From JANMAT01 sp031359995 (GTDB taxonomy: Bacteria; Actinomycetota; Acidimicrobiia; Acidimicrobiales; Ilumatobacteraceae), in assembly GCA_031359995.1 (NCBI GenBank), contig JANMAT010000058.1, forward strand, positions 1-34,389: DNA of 34,389 nucleotides, written 5' to 3'. Position numbers and translations under genes: made by a program. The notes beneath the pieces were generated by a model. The model was not told where the DNA came from. It saw only the letters and a list, made by a program, of their open reading frames with translations, and ran no database searches. Below are positions 7,330 to 14,880 of the stretch, in pieces; position 1 is the first letter of the stretch, and the number at the start of each line of letters is the position of its first letter.

Positions 7330-8163
7330 TCAGCCGGCGACGATGGGGTTGGTCAGCTCGCCGATGCCCTCGATGATGGTGCGCATGGTCTGGCCCGCCT
7401 TCAGGAACACGGGGGGCGTGCGGCCGGCACCCACACCGGCCGGTGTGCCGGTGGCGATGAGGTCGCCCGGTTCCAGGCTGGCGACGGTGCTCACGTAGGC
7501 GATCAGGGTGGGCACGTCGAACAGGAGCTGGTCGGTGTTGTCGTCCTGCATCGTCTGGTCGTCGACCAGGGTCTGCACGCGCAGGCCCTTGCCCCCCGCG
7601 GGCAGTTCGTCGGCGGTGACGAGCCACGGGCCCACGGGCGTGGCCTTCTCCCACGTCTTGCCCTGCAGGAACTGCTGGGTGCGGCGCTGCCAGTCGCGCA
7701 TCGAGACATCGTTCACGACGGTGTAGCCGGCGACGTGGTCGAGGGCGTCGGCCGCGCTCACGTTGCGGCCGCCTCTGCCGATGACGACGCCGAGCTCGAC
7801 CTCCCAGTCGACGCGCTCGCTCGCGGCGGGCACGGCGATCGGGTCGGTGGGGCCGGTGAGGGCGATGGTGTACTTGGCGAACATGGTCGGGAACTCGGGG
7901 GTCTTGCTGTTGGTCTCGGCGATGTGGTTGGCGTAGTTCAGCCCGACGCACCAGATCTTGGGCGGGCGGGTGATGAGCGTGGCCAGCGTGGCATCGGCCA
8001 GGGCGATGCGCTCGCCGCCCGCGGCCGCAGCCCGGGCGGCCCAGTCGGCGCCGGATGCGATGACCCCGCCGACGTCGGCGGCGTCGAGCAGGACGAGCTC
8101 GTCGCCCTCCACCCGTGCCGCTCGTGTGGTGCCATCGGCTCGACGAACAGTGGCCAGTCGCAT
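7330..8163 (-). CDS. Fumarylacetoacetate hydrolase (FAH) family protein
   Basis: 277 residues. The short N-terminal domain (about 1-60) is followed by the FAH core: WCVGLNYANHIAE, PEFPTMFAKY, DWEVELGVVIGRGGRNVS (the acidic metal ligands), YTVVNDVSMRDWQ, KTWEKATPVGPWLV and LIATGTPAGVG. Members are Mg2+-dependent hydrolases, decarboxylases or isomerases acting on beta-diketo acids from aromatic catabolism; the exact substrate cannot be assigned. The ATG at 8163 has GGGAGG seven bases upstream. It is first in a two-gene unit with the Fic gene and divergent from the YbjQ-family gene across about 93 bases. Confidence 0.92.
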   Translation of the reverse strand: MRLATVRRADGTTRAARVEGDELVLLDAADVGGVIASGADWAARAAAAGGERIALADATLATLITRPPKIWCVGLNYANHIAETNSKTPEFPTMFAKYTIALTGPTDPIAVPAASERVDWEVELGVVIGRGGRNVSAADALDHVAGYTVVNDVSMRDWQRRTQQFLQGKTWEKATPVGPWLVTADELPAGGKGLRVQTLVDDQTMQDDNTDQLLFDVPTLIAYVSTVASLEPGDLIATGTPAGVGAGRTPPVFLKAGQTMRTIIEGIGELTNPIVAG

Positions 8164-8256
8164 GGTGGTGCCTCCCAGTCCGGCGCCGCCTCGGCGCCGG
8201 GCGCGCAGGCTAGTCGGCCACGACGACGGCAGCCGGTCCGCTCGTAGGGTGCAGGC

Positions 8257-8631
8257 ATGTCGCTGCAGCCACCCGTCCAGGGTCACACGCCGGCCTTCGA
8301 TCCGCACTCGCTCATCACCACGGGCCTCGAGTTCCCGGGCTGGCGCGTCAGCCGGATCCTCGGTCCGGTGTTCGGGATCAGCGTGCGGTCCATGGGCATC
8401 GGCAAGTCGTTCACCGCCGGCATCCGGGCCCTCGGGCAGGGCGAGGTGCCCGAGTACGAGGAGCTGCTGACGGTGAGCCGCAACCACGCCATGGATCGCA
8501 TGATCCAGCACGCCCGCGAGATGGGCGCCAATGCCGTGATCGGCTTCCGCTTCGACGCCAGCGAGTTCGCCGGTCAGTTCACCGAGATCGTGGCCTACGG
8601 CACCGGGGTCGTCTGCGTGGCCGCCGAGTAG
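8257..8631 (+). CDS. YbjQ/UPF0145 family protein
   Basis: 124 residues. It matches the UPF0145 (YbjQ, DUF74) family by LITTGLEFPGWRVSRILGPVFGISVRS near the N-terminus, a central helix with VSRNHAMDRMIQHAREMGANAVIGFRFD, and a closing strand EIVAYGTGVVCV. The family forms pentameric small domains with no established activity; the old name refers to possible metal binding. It stands alone between a divergent FAH-family gene and a convergent HTTM-like gene whose stop is 9 bases after its own. The first roughly 15 residues are extra compared with the minimal family length. Confidence 0.88.
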   Translation: MSLQPPVQGHTPAFDPHSLITTGLEFPGWRVSRILGPVFGISVRSMGIGKSFTAGIRALGQGEVPEYEELLTVSRNHAMDRMIQHAREMGANAVIGFRFDASEFAGQFTEIVAYGTGVVCVAAE

Positions 8632-8639
8632 CGGGGCGC

Positions 8640-9395
8640 CTACAGGACGCGCGCCGCCCAGATCACCGCGGGCCACGCCGACGCCCACGCCAGCAGGAAG
8701 CGGTTCAGGCCGAAGGCGACCACGTTGCTCACGTGGAACGTGACCGCGATGGCGGCGAACACCACCACGGCGGGCACGCTCGTGAACGCCACCGGGAACG
8801 CGCACTCGAACGCCATCACGCACCACGACAGCACCACGGCGCCACCGCGTCGGCGCACCGGTCGTTGCACGGCGGCGGGCACGTTGAAGTCGGCGCGGGC
8901 CAGGATCTCGCGCACGGCGGTGCCGCCACGCCACGCCGGGTTCGCCAGCTTCACCACGCCCGCCACGAAGTACGACAGCATCACCTGGGCGGCGACGTAG
9001 AGCAGGGCGCCGTTCACGAGGACAGGCGAGCGGTGACCCAGGTCGGCCACCACGAGACCGGTGAGCACCACCATCGTCATCAGGTCGCTGCCACCGTTGA
9101 AGGTGCCCCGGAAGCGCACGTTCACCAGCACGGTGGTGACCCACAGCACCAGGCTGACCGGGCCGCGCACGCCGGCGAGGAGCAGCACGGCGCACGCGAG
9201 CCGTACCCCGAGCACGGCGAGGAACGGCCGGTAGGCCAGCACGGTCCGCAGCCAGCCCAGTTCGGGTTGCAGGGTCGACCACCGCCAGATGCCGTCGTCA
9301 GCGAACGCCCGCTGCAAGGCGAGCAGTTCGAGGGTGCCCACGACGATCCAGATCGCCGTGGTGATCTCGAGGATGCGGAGCATGTGCAGCGTCAC
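8640..9395 (-). CDS. HTTM-like multi-pass membrane protein
   Basis: 251 residues with about six membrane helices. The segment YFVAGVVKLANPAWRGGTAV resembles the signature of HTTM domains (horizontally transferred transmembrane; related to vitamin K-dependent gamma-carboxylase), and FRGTFNGGSDLMTMVVLTG matches the preceding loop of such proteins. The carboxylase active-site domain is absent. The GTG start at 9395 overlaps the stop of the upstream gene in a GTGA arrangement, so the two are translationally coupled; an in-frame ATG lies four codons later. Its function is unknown; family members are scattered across bacteria next to small membrane-anchored partners like the one here. Confidence 0.75.
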   Translation of the reverse strand: MTLHMLRILEITTAIWIVVGTLELLALQRAFADDGIWRWSTLQPELGWLRTVLAYRPFLAVLGVRLACAVLLLAGVRGPVSLVLWVTTVLVNVRFRGTFNGGSDLMTMVVLTGLVVADLGHRSPVLVNGALLYVAAQVMLSYFVAGVVKLANPAWRGGTAVREILARADFNVPAAVQRPVRRRGGAVVLSWCVMAFECAFPVAFTSVPAVVVFAAIAVTFHVSNVVAFGLNRFLLAWASAWPAVIWAARVL

Positions 9396-9910
9396 AGCGC
9401 ATGCACCTCGGACACCATCAGTTCGAACGGTTCGATCCCGCCGATCGGATCGCCGTCGGTGAGGCGGAACTGGACCCGGGTACCGGTCGGTCGGTCGTGC
9501 AGCCACCAGCGCACCAGGTTGAGCACGAGCTGGTAGCTCACGAGCTCGGCGGCGGGGGTGGCGTCGTCCTCGTCGCGCTCGTCGAGGTCGGACCGCAGCC
9601 GGCCGAGCACCGAGTGGCAGGCGAAGGAGAGGTTGCCGGCCGGGTTCCACACGACGTGCCACCAGGCGTGCCGGGGCAGCGGGAGCAGCCGGCGCCACGG
9701 CCCGAACGCCTGGTCGGGCTCGGGCTCGGGCCCGGTCTCGGCGATGCGCACGAGCAGCGTCGGGTGCGACGACACCGAATCGAAGAACCGCCACGACGGC
9801 ACCAGCACCCGGAACAGGGTCATCAACGGGTGGTGCACGTCGACGCGCGGCAGCACCAGCAGGATGCCGACGAGCACGAGCACGCCGAGCACCACGAGAG
9901 CGGTGGTCAT
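9392..9910 (-). CDS. Hypothetical membrane-anchored protein, partner of the HTTM-like gene
   Basis: 172 residues. A single N-terminal helix (MTTALVVLGVLVLVGILLVL) acts as signal anchor; the rest is soluble, with FRVLVPSWRFFDSV, a Trp-rich stretch PLPRHAWWHVVWNPAGNL, and a C-terminal part with VQFRLTDGD. I do not recognise a characterised family. The stop overlaps the GTG of the HTTM-like gene (4-base GTGA overlap), so the products are likely made in equal amounts and may form a complex in the membrane. Confidence 0.75.
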   Translation of the reverse strand: MTTALVVLGVLVLVGILLVLPRVDVHHPLMTLFRVLVPSWRFFDSVSSHPTLLVRIAETGPEPEPDQAFGPWRRLLPLPRHAWWHVVWNPAGNLSFACHSVLGRLRSDLDERDEDDATPAAELVSYQLVLNLVRWWLHDRPTGTRVQFRLTDGDPIGGIEPFELMVSEVHAL

Positions 9911-9970
9911 CGCGGACCTGGCGGAACGGTCACGCTTCTGACGCTATGAGGTCAGGCGACCTCTCGGCGT

Positions 9971-9986
9971 GGCTGGCTGGCTGGCT
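9971..9986. repeat. Tandem GGCT tetranucleotide repeat (4 copies)
   Basis: GGCT is repeated four times in the 84-base gap between the membrane-anchored protein gene and the stop of the beta-lactamase-fold gene. It is non-coding and may be variable in length between strains. No function is evident. Confidence 0.8.
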
Positions 9987-9994
9987 GATACCGG

Positions 9995-11188
9995 TCAGCG
10001 CGCGCCGAGCACCGCGTAGGCGGCGTCGACCAGCGACTGCCCCCGCTCGTTGAGCAGGATGCCCGGGCCCATCCGGTTCATCGAGTAGCCGAACGAGAGC
10101 CCGAGCGACGGGTCGGCGAAGCCGATGCTGCCGCCTGCGCCCACATGGCCGAAGGCGTGCTCGCCGAGCACGGCGGAGTCGGTCTCGGCCTTGGCCCGGT
10201 TGTCCATGCTGACCATGAAGCCGAGGGCGAACCGGGTGGCGATGCGCAGGGTGGCGTCGTCGTTGGTGGCGACCGACACCGAGCGCATGCGTCGCACCGT
10301 CTCGGGCCGCACCAGGCCGCCCCCGCCGGCGGCGAGCGGTCGGTACATGCCGGCCAGGCCGCGGCCGTTGGTGATGCCCCCGCCGCCCCCGATCTCGGCG
10401 GCGTGGGCCCCGCGGCTGTTCATGCCCATCGACATCAGGTTGGCCACCGCCAGCGCCGGGATCGAGTCGGGCTGCCGGACGACGTCGAGGGCGAAGGCCG
10501 ACAGCGGTTCGCCCTTCTGGCGTACGTACGGCACCATCGGCGCCACGCGGGGCTCGAGCACCTCGGGCAGGCCGATCCAGAAGTCGATGCCGAGCGGTCG
10601 GGCGAGCTCGTCCTGGAAGAAGGTGCCCAGCGAGCGGCCGGAGACCCGCCGCACGATCTCGCCGACGACCCAACCGAAGTTGATCATGTGGTAGCCGTTG
10701 CGGGTGCCCGGCTCCCAGAACGGCGCCTCGGCCTCGAGCCGACCGACCATGCGGTCCCAGTCGTAGAGCTCGCCCGGCTCCACCGGGCCGCGCAGCACCG
10801 GCACGCCGACCGAGTGGTCGAGCATCATCCGGACCGTCGCCCGCTCCTTGCCATTGGTGGCGAACTCGGGCCAGTACTCGGCGACGGGTGCTTCCAGGTC
10901 GACGAGGCCGCGGTCGACCAGCAGGTGGAGGCACAGCGCGGTGGCGCCCTTCGTGCAGCTGTGCACGACTGACACGGTGTCGGTCCGCCACGGCCGCCCG
11001 CTCCCGCGCTCGGCGGCGCCGCCCCACACGTCGACCACGGGCGTGCCCTCGTGCAGGATGCACAGCGACGCGCCGAGCTCCTGTCGGTCAGTGAAGTTGG
11101 CCACGAACGCGTCGACCACCGACGACCAGGCGGGCTCGCAGGTGCCGTGCACCGCGCCGGTCGGCACCTCACGCTGCATCTGCTCCAT
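9995..11188 (-). CDS. Serine hydrolase, class C beta-lactamase fold (family VIII esterase-like)
   Basis: 397 residues from the ATG at 11188. The SxxK motif with catalytic serine and lysine is S77-C-T-K80 in VVHSCTKGATALCLHLL. The expected tyrosine motif is NGYHMINFGWVVGEIV, where the usual Y-x-N is Y-H-M. The C-terminal HVGAGGSIGFADP takes the place of the KTG box, as in EstB-like family VIII esterases rather than true beta-lactamases. No signal peptide is seen, so it is probably cytoplasmic and acts on esters. The start is set by GGAGGA (11195-11200) six bases before the ATG; the GTG one codon upstream is too close to it. It is monocistronic. Confidence 0.88.
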   Translation of the reverse strand: MEQMQREVPTGAVHGTCEPAWSSVVDAFVANFTDRQELGASLCILHEGTPVVDVWGGAAERGSGRPWRTDTVSVVHSCTKGATALCLHLLVDRGLVDLEAPVAEYWPEFATNGKERATVRMMLDHSVGVPVLRGPVEPGELYDWDRMVGRLEAEAPFWEPGTRNGYHMINFGWVVGEIVRRVSGRSLGTFFQDELARPLGIDFWIGLPEVLEPRVAPMVPYVRQKGEPLSAFALDVVRQPDSIPALAVANLMSMGMNSRGAHAAEIGGGGGITNGRGLAGMYRPLAAGGGGLVRPETVRRMRSVSVATNDDATLRIATRFALGFMVSMDNRAKAETDSAVLGEHAFGHVGAGGSIGFADPSLGLSFGYSMNRMGPGILLNERGQSLVDAAYAVLGAR

Positions 11189-11257
11189 CACCGCTCCTCC
11201 CGCCGGCGCGCCGTGTGCCGCCCCCGCCGCGACGTTGGTCCAGGCGACGCGCCTGCG

Positions 11258-11977
11258 TCAACGTGAGTTGGTGAAGGTGGCGGTCTCGGAGCGAACGCCG
11301 TCGACCTCGATGGTGATGCTGTCGCGCCCGTTGCCCGTGGTGCAGGCCTGGTCGACGCGCGTGAGGCGACCGAGGGGATACGAGAACCGGCTGCCGTTGG
11401 CGAACTCACACGTGAAGGTGTCGGGGAGCCGGCGGAAGCCCGACAGGGTGAACCCGGCCACCAGGCAGTCAGGCCCGAATCGACACGCCTCACGCCGGGC
11501 ATCGATCGCCACGACCCGTCCGTCGGCCACAGTGCTCGCCGTCGTCTCCGTCGCGGCCGTCGTGGCGGGTTCGGTGGTCGGTGGCGCCGTGGTCGCTCGC
11601 GCGGTGGTCGGTGGCGCGGTGGTCGGGGCCGCGGTCGTGGCGGCTGGCGCCGTGGTGGCGATCGTCGTGCTCGCGACGGTCGCAGTGGTGGTCGTCACCG
11701 CCGTTGCGCCGCTGGTCGCTGTCACAGTCGACGCTGTCGTCGTGGCGGCGCTGCTCGAGGAGGTCGTGGTGGTGCCGTCACCGCCACGGGCGACGGCGAA
11801 CACGATCACGGCGATGACGGCGAGCGCGAGGGCCAGCGCGATCGGCAGGGTGATGACGCGCCGGGTCCACTCCGGCGGGCCCGCATCGGGCACGCCGGCG
11901 TCGTCACCGCCGGGCGGTGGCCCTGCGAGCGGTGGTCCGGATGGCGGGGGGAACGCCGCCCCTCCGTTGTTCGACAT
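11258..11977 (-). CDS. Membrane-anchored protein with Thr-rich linker and small Cys-containing extracellular domain
   Basis: 239 residues in four parts. A Pro/Gly-rich cytoplasmic N-terminus covers 1-38, one membrane helix 41-63 (VITLPIALALALAVIAVIVF), a low-complexity Thr/Ala/Pro linker about 69-150, and a compact C-terminal domain 151-239 with four cysteines (165, 171, 190, 212) that could form two disulfides outside the cell. The C-terminal domain contains VVAIDARREACRFGPD and TFTCEFANGSRFSYPLG. The build resembles actinobacterial cell-surface proteins whose sugar-decorated linker spans the wall, but I do not recognise the domain. The ATG at 11977 is the first with coding character. Confidence 0.75.
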   Translation of the reverse strand: MSNNGGAAFPPPSGPPLAGPPPGGDDAGVPDAGPPEWTRRVITLPIALALALAVIAVIVFAVARGGDGTTTTSSSSAATTTASTVTATSGATAVTTTTATVASTTIATTAPAATTAAPTTAPPTTARATTAPPTTEPATTAATETTASTVADGRVVAIDARREACRFGPDCLVAGFTLSGFRRLPDTFTCEFANGSRFSYPLGRLTRVDQACTTGNGRDSITIEVDGVRSETATFTNSR

Positions 11978-12045
11978 GGCCTGGACGTTAGCGATGCCAC
12001 GGTCGATTGGCACACCGCGTGCCCGCTCGACGGCATCGCGGCGTC

Positions 12046-13071
12046 TCAGGCGATCAGCGCGGCGATCTCCCCGGTGAAGCGGGTGCGCAGCGCCCGCTTC
12101 TCGTCGTCGGGTGCCCACGACGCCTCGATGCTCGCCATGGCGAACGCCGCCATGGTCGCCAGGTCGTAGTCGAACGCCGCCGCGACGTGCTCGTAGTCGT
12201 CGGCGATGGTGGTGGCCGTCATGCCAGGGTCGTCGGAGTTGATCGTCACCGTCACGCCGGCGGCGTGCAGACGACCGAAGGGATGAGCAGCCACGTCGGG
12301 CACGATCCGGGCGATCAGCACGTTCGACAGCGGGCACACGGTCAGGGGCACTCCGGCGTCGCCGAGGCGGCACATCAGGTCGGCGTCGTCCACCGCCCGC
12401 ACCCCGTGATCGATGCGTTCGCAGCCGAGCACCTCGAGGGCGATGGCCACGTTCTCCGCGGGGCCGTCCTCGCCGGCGTGCATCGTGCGGCGGAGGCCGT
12501 GGCGCCGGGCGAGGTCGTAGGCGTCCTTGAACGTGCGATGGTCGACGCCGCGCTCGGTGCTGTCGCCGCCGATGCCGACGAGCAGATCGCGGTCCTGGCC
12601 GGCGGCGAACTCGACCAGTGAACAGGCCGCGCTCACGTCGGCGCCCTTGTCGAAGTCGAGGATCATGCGGCAGCGGATGTCGAGGTCGGCGTGGGCGTCG
12701 GCCAGGCCGGCGCGGATGCCGGTCCAGATGGTGTCGAGCGAAGCGCCGTGCGCGAGTAGGAACGATGGCGAGAAGAACATCTCGCGGTAGCGAACGCCGA
12801 CCGCTGCGGCGTCCTGCAACGCCTCGTAGGTGACGCGCCGCACGTCGTCGGCGGTGCGCAGGCTGGCGCAGATCACGCCGTACACCGCGAGGAAACCGTC
12901 GAGGTCGGCGAAGTCGTACAGCGCAGTGGGGTCGTCGACGGGCAGGGTCACGCCGTTGGCCCGGGCCAGTTCCACCACGGTGCCGGGCCGGATCGACCCC
13001 TCGAGATGGGCGTGCAACTCGACCTTGGGCAGCAGGCGGGCACGCTTCGGCGCGGTCATCGGCTCGGACAC
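12046..13071 (-). CDS. add: Adenosine deaminase family protein
   Basis: 341 residues, the normal length for the family. Zinc ligands H20 and H22 lie in VELHAHLEGSIRP; the third histidine and catalytic glutamate are in RRTMHAGEDG, the substrate region is CERIDHGVRA, and the last metal ligand pair is in VTINSDDPGM. Together these define the metallo-dependent deaminase barrel that converts adenosine (or adenine in some subgroups) to inosine or hypoxanthine with release of ammonia. The HLEGS form of the first motif is common in bacterial members. The start may be the GTG at 13071 or the in-frame ATG four codons later; neither has a clear ribosome-binding site. Divergent from the acyl-CoA-dehydrogenase-fold gene. 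Confidence 0.92.
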   Translation of the reverse strand: MSEPMTAPKRARLLPKVELHAHLEGSIRPGTVVELARANGVTLPVDDPTALYDFADLDGFLAVYGVICASLRTADDVRRVTYEALQDAAAVGVRYREMFFSPSFLLAHGASLDTIWTGIRAGLADAHADLDIRCRMILDFDKGADVSAACSLVEFAAGQDRDLLVGIGGDSTERGVDHRTFKDAYDLARRHGLRRTMHAGEDGPAENVAIALEVLGCERIDHGVRAVDDADLMCRLGDAGVPLTVCPLSNVLIARIVPDVAAHPFGRLHAAGVTVTINSDDPGMTATTIADDYEHVAAAFDYDLATMAAFAMASIEASWAPDDEKRALRTRFTGEIAALIA

Positions 13072-13142
13072 GGCGCGATCGTACGGCCTGACCGTGGGCC
13101 GTGGATCACGGCCGTGTGAACGTTGTCGGTAGCCTCGGGCCG

Positions 13143-14333
13143 ATGGGGGATCTGCTGTGTGCCGACGTGCTGGCGGCGATCGTGGCGCAGGCGGGGGAAG
13201 CTGACCGCACGCGGTCCGTCGCGCCGCCGGTGATCGCCGCGCTCAAGGCGTCGCCGCTCATGACGATGGCCGCCTCGGCCGAGATCGGCGGGCTGGGCTC
13301 CACGGTGGGCGCCATCGCCGCCGAGCTGCGCGCCGTCGCCGCCGCCTGCGGGTCGACGGCGTGGTGCCTGTGGAACCACCTGAGCGTGTTCCACCTGTAC
13401 GTGAGCGCGCTGGGACCGGCCAACGCCGAGTTGCTGCGGTCGATCACCGAAGCGCACGAGTGGGTCACGTTCCCGGCCGGGGCCGGCTCGCGGCTCCTGG
13501 GTCGTTGCGACGAGGCGACCAGCGAGGTGGTGCTCGACGGCGTCACCACCTTCGGCTCGGGGGCGCGCTACGGCGACTGGGTCGGCGCCGCCTTCGCCAT
13601 GGTCGACGCCGCGACCGGGCAGCCGGCCAGCCCGCCCGACCTGTGGTTCACGGTGATGCGAACCGACGCGCCGACGGTCCGCATCGAGGAGACGTGGGAC
13701 GGCATGGCGCTGCGGGCGTCGGCTACTGACACCATCCACCACGATGGCTCCCGGGTGCCGCTGGCCCGGTGCGCGACATGGTTCGCGGCCAACCGGGCCG
13801 AGGTCTTCCGCCAGCTCGACTTCCCCGCGGTGCACGCGCGGTATCGCGAGGACTGGGTCGGTCTGTCCGACCTGTGGTTGGCGGCCCAGGCCGTGGGGGC
13901 GACGGCGGCCGCGCTCGAGGAGGCGGCCGCGGGCGTACGGGGCCGGCGGGCGATCATGGGGGCGGCCATGGTCGACATGCCGATGGTGCCGATGCGCCTG
14001 GGCGAGGCGGCGGCCATGGTGGCTACGGCGCAGGCCGCGGTCACCGTGGGCTGCGCCGAGGTCGACGAGCGGATCGGGCGCGGCGTGCCGCCGACCGAGG
14101 CCGACTACGTGCGCCAGCTCGGCTTCTCGGCTCAGGCGCTGCGGCTGTGCCGGGCGGCGATGGACGAGCTGCTGACGGTGCTGGGTGGCAACGGCTTGCG
14201 CGAGAGCGGGTCGTTCGAGCGCCGCTACCGCGACGTGACGGCGATGGTGCTGCACATCAACGCCCATCCCGACCGCGTCTACGACAAGGTCGGGCGCAGC
14301 CTGCTCGGCATCGCGCCGGTCATGAAGTTCTGA
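13143..14333 (+). CDS. Acyl-CoA dehydrogenase-fold flavoprotein (possibly HsaA/DszC-like monooxygenase)
   Basis: 396 residues from the ATG at 13143. The fold is seen in the N-terminal helical part (MTMAASAEIGGLGSTVGAIAA, ACGSTAWCLWNHLSVF), a middle beta domain (VVLDGVTTFGSGARYGDWVG, VRIEETWDGMALRASATDTI) and a C-terminal helical bundle ending GGNGLRESGSFERRYRDVTAM. The catalytic glutamate of beta-oxidation enzymes is not obvious. Together with WDGMALRASATDTI this suggests the flavin-dependent oxygenase branch (HsaA, DszC), but that is inference. An upstream GTG at 13101 is possible but less coding-like. The 3' end overlaps the convergent GNAT gene by 14 bases. Confidence 0.8.
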   Translation: MGDLLCADVLAAIVAQAGEADRTRSVAPPVIAALKASPLMTMAASAEIGGLGSTVGAIAAELRAVAAACGSTAWCLWNHLSVFHLYVSALGPANAELLRSITEAHEWVTFPAGAGSRLLGRCDEATSEVVLDGVTTFGSGARYGDWVGAAFAMVDAATGQPASPPDLWFTVMRTDAPTVRIEETWDGMALRASATDTIHHDGSRVPLARCATWFAANRAEVFRQLDFPAVHARYREDWVGLSDLWLAAQAVGATAAALEEAAAGVRGRRAIMGAAMVDMPMVPMRLGEAAAMVATAQAAVTVGCAEVDERIGRGVPPTEADYVRQLGFSAQALRLCRAAMDELLTVLGGNGLRESGSFERRYRDVTAMVLHINAHPDRVYDKVGRSLLGIAPVMKF

Positions 14334-14817
14334 GATCGAGGGCGAACATGGCCACGGTGGTGGCGTAGCGGGGGTCGACCTGTTGGCCGACCTCGGCAAA
14401 GCCGTAGCGCCGGTGGAAGTCGAGCGAGCGCTCGTTGGGCGGGTCCACGTTGACCTCGGCGGTGAGCACCGGCTTCCCGGTGGCCCGTGACGCGGCGACG
14501 GCGTGGTCGTAGAGGCGGCGGCCGAGCCCGTGGCCGGCATGGGCGGCGTGCACGACGATGCGGTCGACGTAGGCGAACGTGACGTAGCGGTCGGTGAACC
14601 AGCGGTAGTTCGGGCTGGTGTACCCGCACCCGTCGACCATGGTCACCAGCAGCGCGCCGATCGTGCCGTCGCCGGTGTCGGCCACGGTCACCTCGGCATG
14701 GCCCAGGAACCAGTCGCCCTGCTCGTCGGTGAGCGGCCCCACGTGGGGCACCTCGCCGTTGTTGAGGACGACGATGTCGGCCCAGTCGCGCAGGGTCGCC
14801 GGTCGCAGTTCGTGCAT
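14320..14817 (-). CDS. GNAT-family N-acetyltransferase
   Basis: 165 residues with the GNAT core: MHELRPATLRDWADIVVLNN at the start, acetyl-CoA-binding strand and loop DRIVVHAAHAGHGLGRRLYDHA (pyrophosphate loop H-A-G-H-G-L-G), and the closing ANERSLDFHRRYGF-like segment, here NERSLDFHRRYGFAEVGQQV. It transfers an acetyl group from acetyl-CoA to an amine, with unknown acceptor. The ATG is at 14817. It overlaps the convergent flavoprotein gene by 14 bases and is separated from the HNH gene by a short gap. Confidence 0.92.
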   Translation of the reverse strand: MHELRPATLRDWADIVVLNNGEVPHVGPLTDEQGDWFLGHAEVTVADTGDGTIGALLVTMVDGCGYTSPNYRWFTDRYVTFAYVDRIVVHAAHAGHGLGRRLYDHAVAASRATGKPVLTAEVNVDPPNERSLDFHRRYGFAEVGQQVDPRYATTVAMFALDLRTS

Positions 14818-14880
14818 CCGCCGAGTCTGACCGATCCGTCGCTGGGCCGCCCGAGGTTTGCCACGGCCACTCGCACCGGG

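Noticed and set aside
6011..7951. 646-codon frame that extends the Fic protein into the FAH-family gene
   Set aside because: The N-terminal part is an out-of-frame reading of the FAH-family gene; the GTG at 7312 gives a complete Fic protein.
7330..9282. Minus-strand frame joining the FAH-family gene with sequence under YbjQ and the HTTM-like gene
   Set aside because: The FAH-family protein has a clear ATG and ribosome-binding site at 8163; the extension reads antisense to YbjQ and out of frame with the HTTM-like gene.
9971..9986. GGCT repeat as a possible CRISPR or minisatellite
   Set aside because: Only four copies of four bases; no spacers and no wider array.
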